A stretch of DNA of 64,000 bases from Streptomyces sp. NBC_00539 (GTDB taxonomy: Bacteria > Actinomycetota > Actinomycetes > Streptomycetales > Streptomycetaceae). A model generated the notes under the pieces. The model ran no database searches and had not been told where the DNA came from. It was given only the letters and a program-made list of their open reading frames with translations. The DNA lies in NCBI RefSeq assembly GCF_036346105.1, contig NZ_CP107811.1, positions 6,591,501 to 6,655,500 of the forward strand. The letters run 5' to 3'. Positions 22,793-31,371 of the stretch are shown in pieces. The position numbers and the translations under genes are program-made. The number at the start of each line of letters is the position of its first letter. Within the stretch, counting starts at the first letter, position 1.

Positions 22793-25135
22793 TCAGAGCG
22801 TCGGGTTCCAGCCGTCGGTGCCGGCCAGGTAGGAGCGGGCGGTGTGGGTGGTCGCCTGGGCCGCTGTCAGCTGGGGGCGGTTCGCTCCGCCACCGGCGCC
22901 GGGGCCGGTATTGGCGTACTCGGCGAAGTGGGCGGACTTCCAGGAGAAGCCGCCCATGTCGGTCCACGGAGCCCCGGTCTTGACGGCTGCGGGCAGGACC
23001 GTGTTGCGGATCACCAGCCGGCCGACGGCGTCCGGGCCGGGGTGCCAGGGCCGGCCGAGGTAGAAGGTGCCGGCTCGGGCGGCACTGTCGACCGTGCTGT
23101 CGGTGATGAGGATGCCGTACGGTTTCGCCGAGTCGGTGTTGGGCGCGGCCAGGTACCCGTTGTTCCCGCCGGCGGCGGCGCCCCGGTCGCGCAGCGTGAT
23201 GTTCACGTGGTCGTACACGGCGGTGGCGTTGCCGAAGACGAAGTCGACGTCGCCCGCGACGAAGCAGTGGCGGAAGTACTGCCGGTACTGGGCGGTGGCG
23301 TGCGGGGCCCAGTTGAGGACGGTGTCCTGGTGGGCGATGAAGCGCGAGTCGACGTACTTCTGGCGGTCCCCGGAGGCGTTGAGCGCCACCGCCTGGGTGT
23401 CCTTGACGTCCGGGTGCGCGGACCTTTCCCACGTGTTCTGGATCGTCACACCGGTCACGGTGACGTCGTTCGCCGAGAAGGTCGCGGTGGCGCTGCCCGC
23501 GGTGCCGTACCGGCCGCCTCCGGGCTTGGCGGTGCCCGCCGCGTTGTCGTACGTGATGACCACGTCCTCGGGGTTGCCGGTGGCGCCCTTGAGCGTCAGT
23601 CCGCGCTTGGCTGCGGGGACGTCGATGGTCTCGTGGTAGGTGCCCCGCGACACCAGGACGGTGTCGCCCGCGGCGGCGGCGTCGATGGCGGCCTGCACGC
23701 TCCGGTGGGCCGCGGAGCCGTCATGTGCGACGGTCAGCGTGCGGCCGGTGGCGGAACCGGGCGCGGGAGCCGCGGCGTTGCGACCCGTCCCGGTCAGGAC
23801 ACCGGCGCCCGCCTTGGCCGCCAGCTCGGCGGGCAGCCCGTCGGCGGGCTCCAGGCCGGCGGTGAGGGTGGGCGTCCAGGAGACGGTGGTCTTGATCTTC
23901 TTCGTGGGGTGGGCGGCGTTGTAGGCGCCGGCCAGGTCCGTGGGCTTGCCGTCGACGAGGTTGCCGCTGCCCGCTACGGCTCCCGTGCCGTCGCCGCTGA
24001 GCAGGTCGGCCACCTCGCGGTCCGGTGACAGCTTCCAGTGGTTGTTCTGGGCCACGATCTGGGCGCCCGCACGGGAGTTGACGCTGTAGCTGTGCGCGTA
24101 GCCGTCCGACTTCGTGGTGTCGTAGTAGTTGTCGTACAGGTGGACCTGGCCCACGCGGGTGAGCGGGGCGCGCTGGACCACACCGCGGAAGACGTTGTGG
24201 TGGAGCGTCACCCGCAGCTTGGTGTCCTTGTCGCTGCTGCCGATCAGCATGGTCTTGTCGTGGTTGCTGAACGTGTTGTATCCGACGGTGACCAGGTCGG
24301 AGGCGTTGGTGATGTCGAGGGCGCCGTCGTGGACCTGGTACTCGCGCCCGAAGCGGGTCGGGTTGCCGGAGTCGGGGTGCGGGGCGTCGGAAAAGGTGTT
24401 GTGGTCGACCCAGACGTGGCTGGCGCCGCGCAGACTGACCGCGTCGTAGGCGGAGTTCCAGTTCCCGGTGGAGCCGTCGGTGGGGTCCCACTGCGGGAAG
24501 CAGTCCCGGACGTCGGTGAGCGACAGGTTGCGGAGGATCACGTTGTCGGCGTTCTTCACCACGAGGCTGCCGCCGACGATGCCCGCGCCGGTGCCGGGTA
24601 CGCCGACGACGGTGGTCCGCGCCGGAACGTTGAACGTGATCCGCGAGGCCTGCCTGGCCTGGGCCGCCTTGCGGGCGTTCTCCTGCGCGCCGGACGGCAC
24701 CTTGGAACGGCCCCAGACGGCCGGGTCGTACGCCTTGAGGTAGGCGTCGAGCGAATAGGCCGTGCCCCGTGCGTAGTCGGCGCAGCCCAGCGGTTTGCCG
24801 GCGTCGTCGGTGTTCGCGTCGATCACGCCCTTGACCTTGATGATCCGGGGACTGTCGGCCGGGCCGGCGGCCAGGGCCCGCGCCAGCTCGGTCCGGGTGG
24901 AGACGGTGAAGACACGGGCGGAGTCCGCGGCCCGGCCGCCGGTGGTGCCCGCGCCGCTCGCAGCCCAGCCGTCGCGGGCGGGCAGCACGTCGTGGGCGAG
25001 GTCGGCGGGCGCCGCGGCGCCGGCGCTCACGACCAGAGGTGCGGCACCGAGCCCGGCGGCGGCCACGGTGGCCGCCGCGAACAGGGCGAGCCTTCGACGG
25101 CCGGCGGGGCGGCGGTGGGGGGAAGCGGGGGACAT
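22793..25135 (-). CDS. Secreted bifunctional pectate lyase (PL1) - pectinesterase (CE8)
   Basis: A 780-residue secreted protein. The signal peptide spans the first 40 residues (twin Arg region RRPAGRRRLALFAAATVAA). Residues about 60-430 are a PL1 pectate lyase beta-helix with the signature VSLRGASHVWVDHNTFSD and further DGALDITNASDLVTVGYNTF strands. After a linker near GVLTGTGRNAAAPAPGS, residues about 465-780 are a CE8 pectin methylesterase with GDTVLVSRGTYHETIDV, the catalytic segments FIAHQDTVLNW and DVDFVFGNATAVYDH, and FYLGRPWHPG. The esterase would remove methyl groups and the lyase would cut the resulting polygalacturonate outside the cell, consistent with growth on plant material. The ATG 25135 has CTAGGAGCGACC upstream. 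Confidence 0.92.
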   Translation of the reverse strand: MSPASPHRRPAGRRRLALFAAATVAAAGLGAAPLVVSAGAAAPADLAHDVLPARDGWAASGAGTTGGRAADSARVFTVSTRTELARALAAGPADSPRIIKVKGVIDANTDDAGKPLGCADYARGTAYSLDAYLKAYDPAVWGRSKVPSGAQENARKAAQARQASRITFNVPARTTVVGVPGTGAGIVGGSLVVKNADNVILRNLSLTDVRDCFPQWDPTDGSTGNWNSAYDAVSLRGASHVWVDHNTFSDAPHPDSGNPTRFGREYQVHDGALDITNASDLVTVGYNTFSNHDKTMLIGSSDKDTKLRVTLHHNVFRGVVQRAPLTRVGQVHLYDNYYDTTKSDGYAHSYSVNSRAGAQIVAQNNHWKLSPDREVADLLSGDGTGAVAGSGNLVDGKPTDLAGAYNAAHPTKKIKTTVSWTPTLTAGLEPADGLPAELAAKAGAGVLTGTGRNAAAPAPGSATGRTLTVAHDGSAAHRSVQAAIDAAAAGDTVLVSRGTYHETIDVPAAKRGLTLKGATGNPEDVVITYDNAAGTAKPGGGRYGTAGSATATFSANDVTVTGVTIQNTWERSAHPDVKDTQAVALNASGDRQKYVDSRFIAHQDTVLNWAPHATAQYRQYFRHCFVAGDVDFVFGNATAVYDHVNITLRDRGAAAGGNNGYLAAPNTDSAKPYGILITDSTVDSAARAGTFYLGRPWHPGPDAVGRLVIRNTVLPAAVKTGAPWTDMGGFSWKSAHFAEYANTGPGAGGGANRPQLTAAQATTHTARSYLAGTDGWNPTL

Positions 25136-25424
25136 GCGTGGTCGCTCCTAGGGGTGAGGTGCACTGTTCTCCCCTCAGTTGCCGCCGCGTACGGATTGGT
25201 TGCCGCTGACGGCGGGAATCCTGGGCGGTTCGCCGTCCCGCCGGACGGGGCTCAACCGGGCGACACCGTGTGCCGGCCCAGCGGCCCTTCGACGTCCTGC
25301 GGGCCCAGCCGACTCGCGCGACTCCCGGGACTTCGGCGACTCACCGGGCTCCCCCGGCGCACGGGCGTCCGGCGGCGATACGTATGATCTCGCTTCCCCC
25401 AGAGCGAAGGTCGAAGAAGCAGCG

Positions 25425-26825
25425 ATGCCACTCCGTAAAGCCCGTGCAAGATACGCCGGTTGGATCGCCACCGCAGTCGCGGTGGTCCTCTCGGTTCCGG
25501 TGATCGGTTCCCCCGCCCAGGCGGCCCCAGGGGACGCGGCGACCGCGTCTTCCTTCAATCTCAGGTCCGGACCGGACCTCAGTGCTCAAGTGGCCTCTCT
25601 GAAAGCGGCGTTGCCCACGCAGGGCGTTCAGGACCTGCTCGACCAGGGCAACCGGGTAGCGCGGACGGGCGCGTCCTGTACCACCGACCCGTTCGGCTCG
25701 GGCGACGACGGCAAGGTGCTGGCCCCCGCCAGGAAGCTGTGCTGGGATCCCGGTGACTCCTCCACCGCGGACTGGATCCCCCAGGGCATCACCGGCGTCT
25801 CGGACGCCCAGGCGGACGAACTGTGGGGCACCCGCAAGCCACTGGTCACCGCCTGGTACGACAAGGCCGGCGGCAAGGGCGTACGGCTGTCGTTCCTCGA
25901 CCCCGAGACCGCGATCCCGGGCGACGCCGACGGCCGGCGCTACCGTCACGTCCTGCTGGTGGAGCCGTACTACAACAGCTACGACCACGTCTCCTACAAG
26001 GCGGTCGACGTCCACGCGGGCGGCATCGCCTGGTACAAGTACTACCTCTACGTCGCGGACACCATGAACGGCCTGCGGGTCTTCGACATGCGTTCCGTCC
26101 TGGACCTCAACCCGGACCAGAACGCCTCGGTCGACGACACCACGCTGGACGGCCTCAAGAGCAACGTCCGGGACGACACCCAGATCGGCCGGCAGAACAA
26201 CGTCTACTACAGCTACACGTACCGGTACGTGATGCCGCAGGTGGCGTCGTACAAGTTCGTCAGCGCCCAGGGCAACTCCTCCGCCGGGACCTGTGTGGCC
26301 ACCGGAGCGCCGAAGGCGTCCTACATCTCCGTCGACCGCAGCGACACCGCCGCTCCTGCTCTGGTCATGGGGGAGTACTGCGACTCCGACGACGCGCACC
26401 CCGAGAAGGGCCGGGTCGGCACACTGCCGATCGATGACGGCACCGGCCTGCTGAGGTCGACCAACGGCGTGGTCAGCGCGACGGGCGCGTTCTACCTGCC
26501 CCGCGACCTCACCCAAGGCGCGGCGCGCTACGACGGCATGTACTACTTCAACCGCAGTTGGACCACCCACAGCGGAAGCCTGCGCCGGGCGACCGTCTCC
26601 GGCGGCCGTCTGGTGGACTACGGCGCCAACATCACCAACGCCGTCGGTCCGGAGGACCTGTCCTTCGAGCACGGGCAGGGCGTGCCGGGGGGCGGTACGC
26701 AGTACCTCTGGTCGCTGACCGAACACCGCGCGGACGCCACGGACCCGACCTGCACGGACACCGGCTCCCCGTGCGGCCGGGTGATCTACGCGCACAGGGT
26801 GACCGACATCCTGGCCCGGCCCTGA
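25425..26825 (+). CDS. Large secreted protein, probable beta-propeller-like, unknown function
   Basis: A 466-residue secreted protein. The signal peptide is PLRKARARYAGWIATAVAVV to about PAQAAPG. The mature part contains repeated Trp/Tyr-rich strand-like segments such as DWIPQGITGVSDAQADELWG, RYRHVLLVEPYYNSYDHVSY and YYFNRSWTTHSGSLRRATV, and phrases like YLYVADTMNGLRVFDM typical of propeller blades. Six or more Cys may pair. Secreted Streptomyces proteins of this type are usually labelled hypothetical. GTCGAAGAAGCAGCG precedes the ATG at 25425, and a long upstream extension lacks a better start. It is divergent from the pectinase gene. Confidence 0.78.
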   Translation: MPLRKARARYAGWIATAVAVVLSVPVIGSPAQAAPGDAATASSFNLRSGPDLSAQVASLKAALPTQGVQDLLDQGNRVARTGASCTTDPFGSGDDGKVLAPARKLCWDPGDSSTADWIPQGITGVSDAQADELWGTRKPLVTAWYDKAGGKGVRLSFLDPETAIPGDADGRRYRHVLLVEPYYNSYDHVSYKAVDVHAGGIAWYKYYLYVADTMNGLRVFDMRSVLDLNPDQNASVDDTTLDGLKSNVRDDTQIGRQNNVYYSYTYRYVMPQVASYKFVSAQGNSSAGTCVATGAPKASYISVDRSDTAAPALVMGEYCDSDDAHPEKGRVGTLPIDDGTGLLRSTNGVVSATGAFYLPRDLTQGAARYDGMYYFNRSWTTHSGSLRRATVSGGRLVDYGANITNAVGPEDLSFEHGQGVPGGGTQYLWSLTEHRADATDPTCTDTGSPCGRVIYAHRVTDILARP

Positions 26826-26850
26826 CGGGCCGGCACGGCTCTGCCCGCAC

Positions 26851-26916
26851 GCCGGCGCCGGCAGTCGAGCACGTCGGCGCCGGCAGTCGAGCACGCCGGC
26901 GCCGGCAGTCGAGCAC
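26851..26916. repeat. Three tandem 22-bp repeats with palindromic core
   Basis: Units at 26851-26872, 26873-26894 and 26895-26916; only one base differs (gccggc versus gtcggc at the start of unit 2). Each unit contains the palindrome gccggcgccggc (perfect in units 1 and 3) followed by agtcgagcac. The array sits between the convergent stops at 26825 and 26944, so it probably acts as a transcription barrier. Confidence 0.9.
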
Positions 26917-26943
26917 CAAGCAGCCCAGTGCCCGTCGCCACGG

Positions 26944-27546
26944 TCAACACGTGATGTGGAACTCGTTCCCGCCGGGGTCGAGGAACTCGCCGTACTCCCC
27001 GTCACCTCCGGTGACCTTGGTGACCTCCAAGCGCAATCGGTTCCGGCCCGCCTTCGGTGCCGCCGGCGGTCCCCTCACCAACGAGACCGTGCTGAGGGGA
27101 CTCCGGCGCAACCGAACGCACCGGTCGTGGTGCTCGGCCGCGTGCCAATTCGCCTGGGACTGCCAGAAGGCCGACTGGGCGTCGCGGTTCTCCTCGGCGA
27201 CGTCGAGGCAGATCGCGACGAGCCCGGAGTCGGCGAGCACACCGGGGTGACCGGGGCGCAGCACGCAGAACTCGTTGCCCTCGGGATCGGCCAGCACGTC
27301 CCACGGGACGTCCCCCTGGCCGATGCCGACCCGCGTCGCACCGAGTGTGAGCAAACGCGCGACCTCTGCCTCCCAGTCCGGCCCCCCGGCCAAGTCCAGA
27401 TGGAGTCGGTTCTTGTGCACCGCCCTCGGGACGGCGGACGACACGAACCGCAACCGCAGGCCGCCCGTCCGCCCCTGCGTGGCGTTCAGCCAGAAGTGAT
27501 CCATGCGCGCCACATCCGTCGCGTCGAACACGATGCCCGTCAGCAT
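26944..27546 (-). CDS. VOC/glyoxalase-like superfamily protein
   Basis: A 200-residue protein with two copies of the glyoxalase-like half-domain: the first ends LADPEGNEFCVLRP and the second ends LDPGGNEFHITC, both with the PxGNEF motif typical of glyoxalase_6-type proteins. HLDLAGGPDWEAEVARLLTL is the matching helix of the first half. Such proteins bind a divalent metal or act as resistance or lyase proteins; no specific substrate is evident. ATG 27546 follows a G-rich site (GGGGGGAACGAG). It is divergent from crtY and convergent with the secreted-protein gene at 25425. Confidence 0.8.
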   Translation of the reverse strand: MLTGIVFDATDVARMDHFWLNATQGRTGGLRLRFVSSAVPRAVHKNRLHLDLAGGPDWEAEVARLLTLGATRVGIGQGDVPWDVLADPEGNEFCVLRPGHPGVLADSGLVAICLDVAEENRDAQSAFWQSQANWHAAEHHDRCVRLRRSPLSTVSLVRGPPAAPKAGRNRLRLEVTKVTGGDGEYGEFLDPGGNEFHITC

Positions 27547-27757
27547 CTCGTTCCCCCCCGAAGCAGTAGGACACTTCCCTTGCCGTTCTGGCCGGGGTCC
27601 GGCCCCAGCACCGCGGGCCACGGAGCGGCCCTCGACCGGCTGGGCGACCACGCGGCCACACGGCCACACGGGCGAGAGTGCATCCGTGACGGCCCGACCC
27701 GGGGAAGGAAGACAGTGGCAGAGGTCGGTGCGGCGCGGAGCGAGGGGGTCGGGACGC

Positions 27758-28948
27758 GTGGACGAGCACGCGGACGTGGTGGTCATCGGGGCGGGCGCCT
27801 CCGGGCTGAGCCTCGCGATGCGGCTGAGCGCCGCCGGGGCGTGGGCCACGCCCCGGCCCTCGGTGGTCGTCCTGGAGGCGTGCCCCGGCCCCCTGCGTGC
27901 ACCGGACCGCACGTGGTGCTTCTGGGAGGAGGGGCCGGGTGAGTACGAGGCCCTGCTCACCGGCCGCTGGGACAAGCTCAGGGTGACCGGACCCGACGGT
28001 CGCGCCGCCGACTCGGAACTCGGTGCGTGGCGGTACAAAATGCTGCGCTCCGCCCCGTTCGAGGCCGCCGCCCGCCGCACGCTGGCGGACCGGGGTTGCG
28101 AACGCGTCCAAGTGGACGTCGAGTCGGTGCGGGAGTGCCCGGGCGGGGCGGAGGCGCGCGGGCACGACACGGACGGGCGCCCGCGTACGTTCCGTGCACG
28201 ATGGGTGTTCGACTCGCGCCCCCCGCGGCCGCTGCCCCCGTCCCGCAGCGCGCTGCTCCAGCACTTCAAGGGGTGGTTCGTGCGGACCCCGGCCCCGGCG
28301 TTCGATCCGTCCTACGCCCACCTGATGGACTTCCGGACCGCGCAGCCCCCGTCGGGCCTGTCCTTCGCCTACGTGCTGCCGTTCAGCCCCACCGAAGCCC
28401 TCGTGGAGTACACCCGCTTCTCGCCGCGCGTGCTGCCCGACGCGGCCTACGACGAGGAACTGCGCCACTACTGCCGCGACGTCCTCGGCCTGGGCGCCTT
28501 CACGGTCACCGCCACCGAGTCGGGCGTCATCCCCATGACCGACTCCCGCTTCCCGCGCGGGCGGGGCCGCTCCGTCGTGCCCATCGGTGCGGCCGGCGGT
28601 GCGACCCGGCCCTCTACGGGCTACACCTTCGCCGCGATCCAACGCCAGACCCGCGCCATCGACCTGGCGCTGCGCCGCGGTCACGACCCGGTCGCCCCCG
28701 CTCCCTACGGTGCCCGTCCGCTGGCCATGGACGCGGTGCTGCTGCGGGCCCTCACGACGGGACGGCTGGACGGGGCGCGCTTCTTCACCGACCTCTTCCG
28801 CACCGTGCCGGCCGACCGCCTGCTGAGGTTCCTGGACGGCACGACGAGCTGGTGGGAGGACCTCCTGCTCGGCTTGCGCACCCCGGTCACACCCATGCTC
28901 CTGTCCCTGCTGGAACTGCCTCTGGTGCGCCGACGGACGCACCCGTGA
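27758..28948 (+). CDS. crtY: Lycopene beta-cyclase CrtY
   Basis: A 396-residue flavoprotein of the CrtY-type cyclase family. It has the dinucleotide motif DVVVIGAGASGLSLAMRL near the N-terminus, the cyclase signature RTWCFWEE, the block LLQHFKGWFV, and the C-terminal region PIGAAGGATRPSTGYTFAAI that closes the FAD site. It would convert lycopene to beta-carotene. The start is GTG 27758 behind GAGGGGGTCGGGACGC. It is the first gene of the rightward crtY-crtT-crtU operon and divergent from the glyoxalase-like gene. Position and motifs make the assignment secure. Confidence 0.92.
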   Translation: MDEHADVVVIGAGASGLSLAMRLSAAGAWATPRPSVVVLEACPGPLRAPDRTWCFWEEGPGEYEALLTGRWDKLRVTGPDGRAADSELGAWRYKMLRSAPFEAAARRTLADRGCERVQVDVESVRECPGGAEARGHDTDGRPRTFRARWVFDSRPPRPLPPSRSALLQHFKGWFVRTPAPAFDPSYAHLMDFRTAQPPSGLSFAYVLPFSPTEALVEYTRFSPRVLPDAAYDEELRHYCRDVLGLGAFTVTATESGVIPMTDSRFPRGRGRSVVPIGAAGGATRPSTGYTFAAIQRQTRAIDLALRRGHDPVAPAPYGARPLAMDAVLLRALTTGRLDGARFFTDLFRTVPADRLLRFLDGTTSWWEDLLLGLRTPVTPMLLSLLELPLVRRRTHP

Positions 28949-28998
28949 ACCGCCGAGGACGCTTTGGCGGCCGTCCCATGGAAGGAACCACGCACGAC

Positions 28999-29784
28999 AT
29001 GCCCACGCACGCCTTGCGCCCCCACCCCGTGCACACCCGCCCCGTGCACACCCGCCCCGTCCTGCGCGACGACGACCTGTCCGCGGCCTTCGACCACGCC
29101 GCGTCGACCTACGACCTGCTGGTCGGCGCCCATCCCGGCTACCACAGCCAACTGCGCCGCTCGGCCCGCCGCCTCGGCCTCCCGTCGCTGCCCCCCGGCA
29201 GTCGGCTGCTCGACCTGGGCTGCGGCACGGGTGCCTCGACCGCCGCGCTGCTCGCCTCGGGTGGCCAGAGGTGCCGGATCACGGCCGCCGACGCATCGGC
29301 GGGAATGCTGGAGCGGGCCGCGACGAAGCGATGGCCGGCCAACGTCACCTTCGTCCACACGCCGGCGGACCGTGTGGGTGACGTCGCGGCGGACGGCCCC
29401 TTCGACGCGGTCTTCGCCGCCTACCTCTTCCGCAACGTCACCGACACCGACGGCGCGCTGGCGGCGGTCCTATCCGCCATGGCGCCCGGCGGCCGCATCG
29501 CCGTGCACGAGTACACGCTGAGCGGCAGCCCAGTGCACCGGGCCGCCTGGAGCGCCGTGTGCCGAGGCGTGGTGATGCCGCTCGGCCGCGCGACGGGAAA
29601 CGCGGCACTGTACGCGCACCTGTGGCGCAGCGTCGTCGCCTTCGACACGGCCCCGCGGTTCGCGGAGCGGATGCGGCGCGCGGGCTTCGCCGACGTACGG
29701 GCCCTGCCGCTCGCCGGATGGCAAGGGGGCATCACCCACACGTTCGTGGCCCGGGCCCCGAGGCGCGCAAGGCCGGCGGCATGA
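28999..29784 (+). CDS. crtT: SAM-dependent methyltransferase CrtT of the carotenoid cluster
   Basis: A 261-residue class I methyltransferase. The SAM-binding motif is LLDLGCGTGASTAAL, followed by CRITAADASAGMLERAATKR and the region AYLFRNVTDTDGALAAVLSA typical of UbiE/COQ5-like enzymes. In Streptomyces griseus-type clusters this gene sits between crtY and crtU and is named crtT; its exact methylation step is not firmly established. The ATG 28999 has GAAGGA 12 bases upstream; ATG 28978 is an alternative adding seven residues. A short repeat (cccgtgcacacccgc) creates the PVHTRPVHTRPV leader. The stop overlaps crtU (ATGA). Confidence 0.87.
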   Translation: MPTHALRPHPVHTRPVHTRPVLRDDDLSAAFDHAASTYDLLVGAHPGYHSQLRRSARRLGLPSLPPGSRLLDLGCGTGASTAALLASGGQRCRITAADASAGMLERAATKRWPANVTFVHTPADRVGDVAADGPFDAVFAAYLFRNVTDTDGALAAVLSAMAPGGRIAVHEYTLSGSPVHRAAWSAVCRGVVMPLGRATGNAALYAHLWRSVVAFDTAPRFAERMRRAGFADVRALPLAGWQGGITHTFVARAPRRARPAA

Positions 29785-31349
29785 CGTCCAGGGGCCGGGA
29801 GCGCCGCTACCCCGGAAGGGACCGGCGGGCCCACGAGGTGCCCGGGCACCCGGGCCGGGAGCGGATCGACGGGCCGGCACCCCGCGTCGCGGTGGTCGGC
29901 GGCGGCATCGCGGGGCTGGCCGCGGCGGTGCCGCTGGCGGAGCGCGGGGTGGAGGTGACCGTGTTCGAGCGGGAGCCCGGACTCGGCGGGCGACTGGCCG
30001 GCTGGCCGGTCCGTCTGCGCGACGGTTCGCCCGCCACGATGAGCCGCGGCTTCCACGCCTTCTTCCGCCAGTACTACAACCTGCGCGCGCTGCTGAGGCG
30101 TACCGATCCGGGCCTGCACGGTCTCGTGGGACTTCCCGACTACCCCCTACGGCACAGCGGTGGCGGCGTGGACGGCTTCGCGCGCGTACCGCGCACCCCT
30201 CCGCTCAGCGCGCTGGGGTTCGTCGCCCGCAGCCCGTCCTTCGGCTGGCGGGATCTGACGAGGATGGACGCGCGGGCCGCGCTGCCGCTGCTGGACGTGG
30301 CGGTGCCCGAGGTCTACCGCAGGCTCGACGGGGTGAGCGCAGCCGAGTTCCTGGCCGCCATCCGGTTCCCGGAGGCCGCGCAGCACCTCGCGTTCGAGGT
30401 GTTCTCCCGCAGCTTCTTCGCCGACCCGGCCCGGCTGTCGGCCGCCGAGCTGGTGCTGATGTTCCACATCTACTTCCTCGGTTCCAGCGAGGGCCTGCTC
30501 TTCGACGTGCCGCGCGAGCCGTTCCCCCAGGCCCTGTGGGAGCCGCTGGGTCGTCACCTCACCGCACAGGGGGCCGACGTGCGCACGGCGACGGCCGTGG
30601 AGGAGGTCCGCCCGGCGGGGGCCGCCGGCTTCGAGGTACGGGTGGCCGGCCGGGACGAACACTTCGACGCCGTGGTCCTGGCCATGGACGTCCAGGGCCT
30701 GCGGCGGGTCGTGGCGGCCTCGGAGGACCTCGGTGACGAACGGTGGCGCGAGGACATCGCCGGACTGCGTACGGCCGCGCCGTTCCTCGTCTCACGGCTG
30801 TGGCTGGACCGCCCGGTCCGGCCCGGACGGCCGGGCTTCCTCGGGACGAGCGGCTACGGGGACCTGGACAACGTCAGCGTCCTCGACCGCTGGGAAGGAG
30901 AGGCCCACCGGTGGGCGCTGCGCACCGGTGGCTCGGTGGTGGAGCTGCACGCGTACGCCGTGGATCCGACGCAGGAACGTTCGGCGGTCGAGACGAGGCT
31001 CGTGGAGCAGTTGCACAGGGTCTACGGGGAGACCCGGGAGGCCGGAACGGTCGACGTACGGCACGAATGGCGAGAGGACTGCCCGCTGTTCGAGATCGGC
31101 GGCCATGCCTCCCGTCCCGGGGTGCGCACTCCCCATCCCCGGCTGCTGGTGGCCGGCGACATGGTCCGTACGGGGCTGCCCGTCGCGCTGATGGAGCGGG
31201 CGGCCACCAGCGGGTTCCTGGCCGCCAACGCGCTGCTGGAGCAGTGGGGAGTACGGGGCGAGACGCTGTGGACGGTGCCGCGACGGGGGCGGTCCGCGCC
31301 GCTGCGGACGCTGGCGCGGCTGAGCCGCGCCCCGGGACAGGACGGTTGA
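29781..31349 (+). CDS. crtU: Isorenieratene synthase-type carotene desaturase/methyltransferase CrtU
   Basis: A 522-residue flavoprotein of the carotene desaturase/aromatase group. It has an Arg-rich leader of about 35 residues, then the FAD motif VAVVGGGIAGLAAAVPLAER, EPGLGGRLAGWPV, and the C-terminal FAD region LLVAGDMVRTGLPVALMERA. CrtU converts the beta rings of beta-carotene into aromatic rings, giving isorenieratene. It is coupled to crtT by an ATGA overlap and ends 22 bases from the convergent crtV stop. Together with crtY it marks the pathway end product as aromatic. Confidence 0.91.
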   Translation: MTSRGRERRYPGRDRRAHEVPGHPGRERIDGPAPRVAVVGGGIAGLAAAVPLAERGVEVTVFEREPGLGGRLAGWPVRLRDGSPATMSRGFHAFFRQYYNLRALLRRTDPGLHGLVGLPDYPLRHSGGGVDGFARVPRTPPLSALGFVARSPSFGWRDLTRMDARAALPLLDVAVPEVYRRLDGVSAAEFLAAIRFPEAAQHLAFEVFSRSFFADPARLSAAELVLMFHIYFLGSSEGLLFDVPREPFPQALWEPLGRHLTAQGADVRTATAVEEVRPAGAAGFEVRVAGRDEHFDAVVLAMDVQGLRRVVAASEDLGDERWREDIAGLRTAAPFLVSRLWLDRPVRPGRPGFLGTSGYGDLDNVSVLDRWEGEAHRWALRTGGSVVELHAYAVDPTQERSAVETRLVEQLHRVYGETREAGTVDVRHEWREDCPLFEIGGHASRPGVRTPHPRLLVAGDMVRTGLPVALMERAATSGFLAANALLEQWGVRGETLWTVPRRGRSAPLRTLARLSRAPGQDG

Positions 31350-31371
31350 GCCGCCGCACGCTCCCCGGGTG

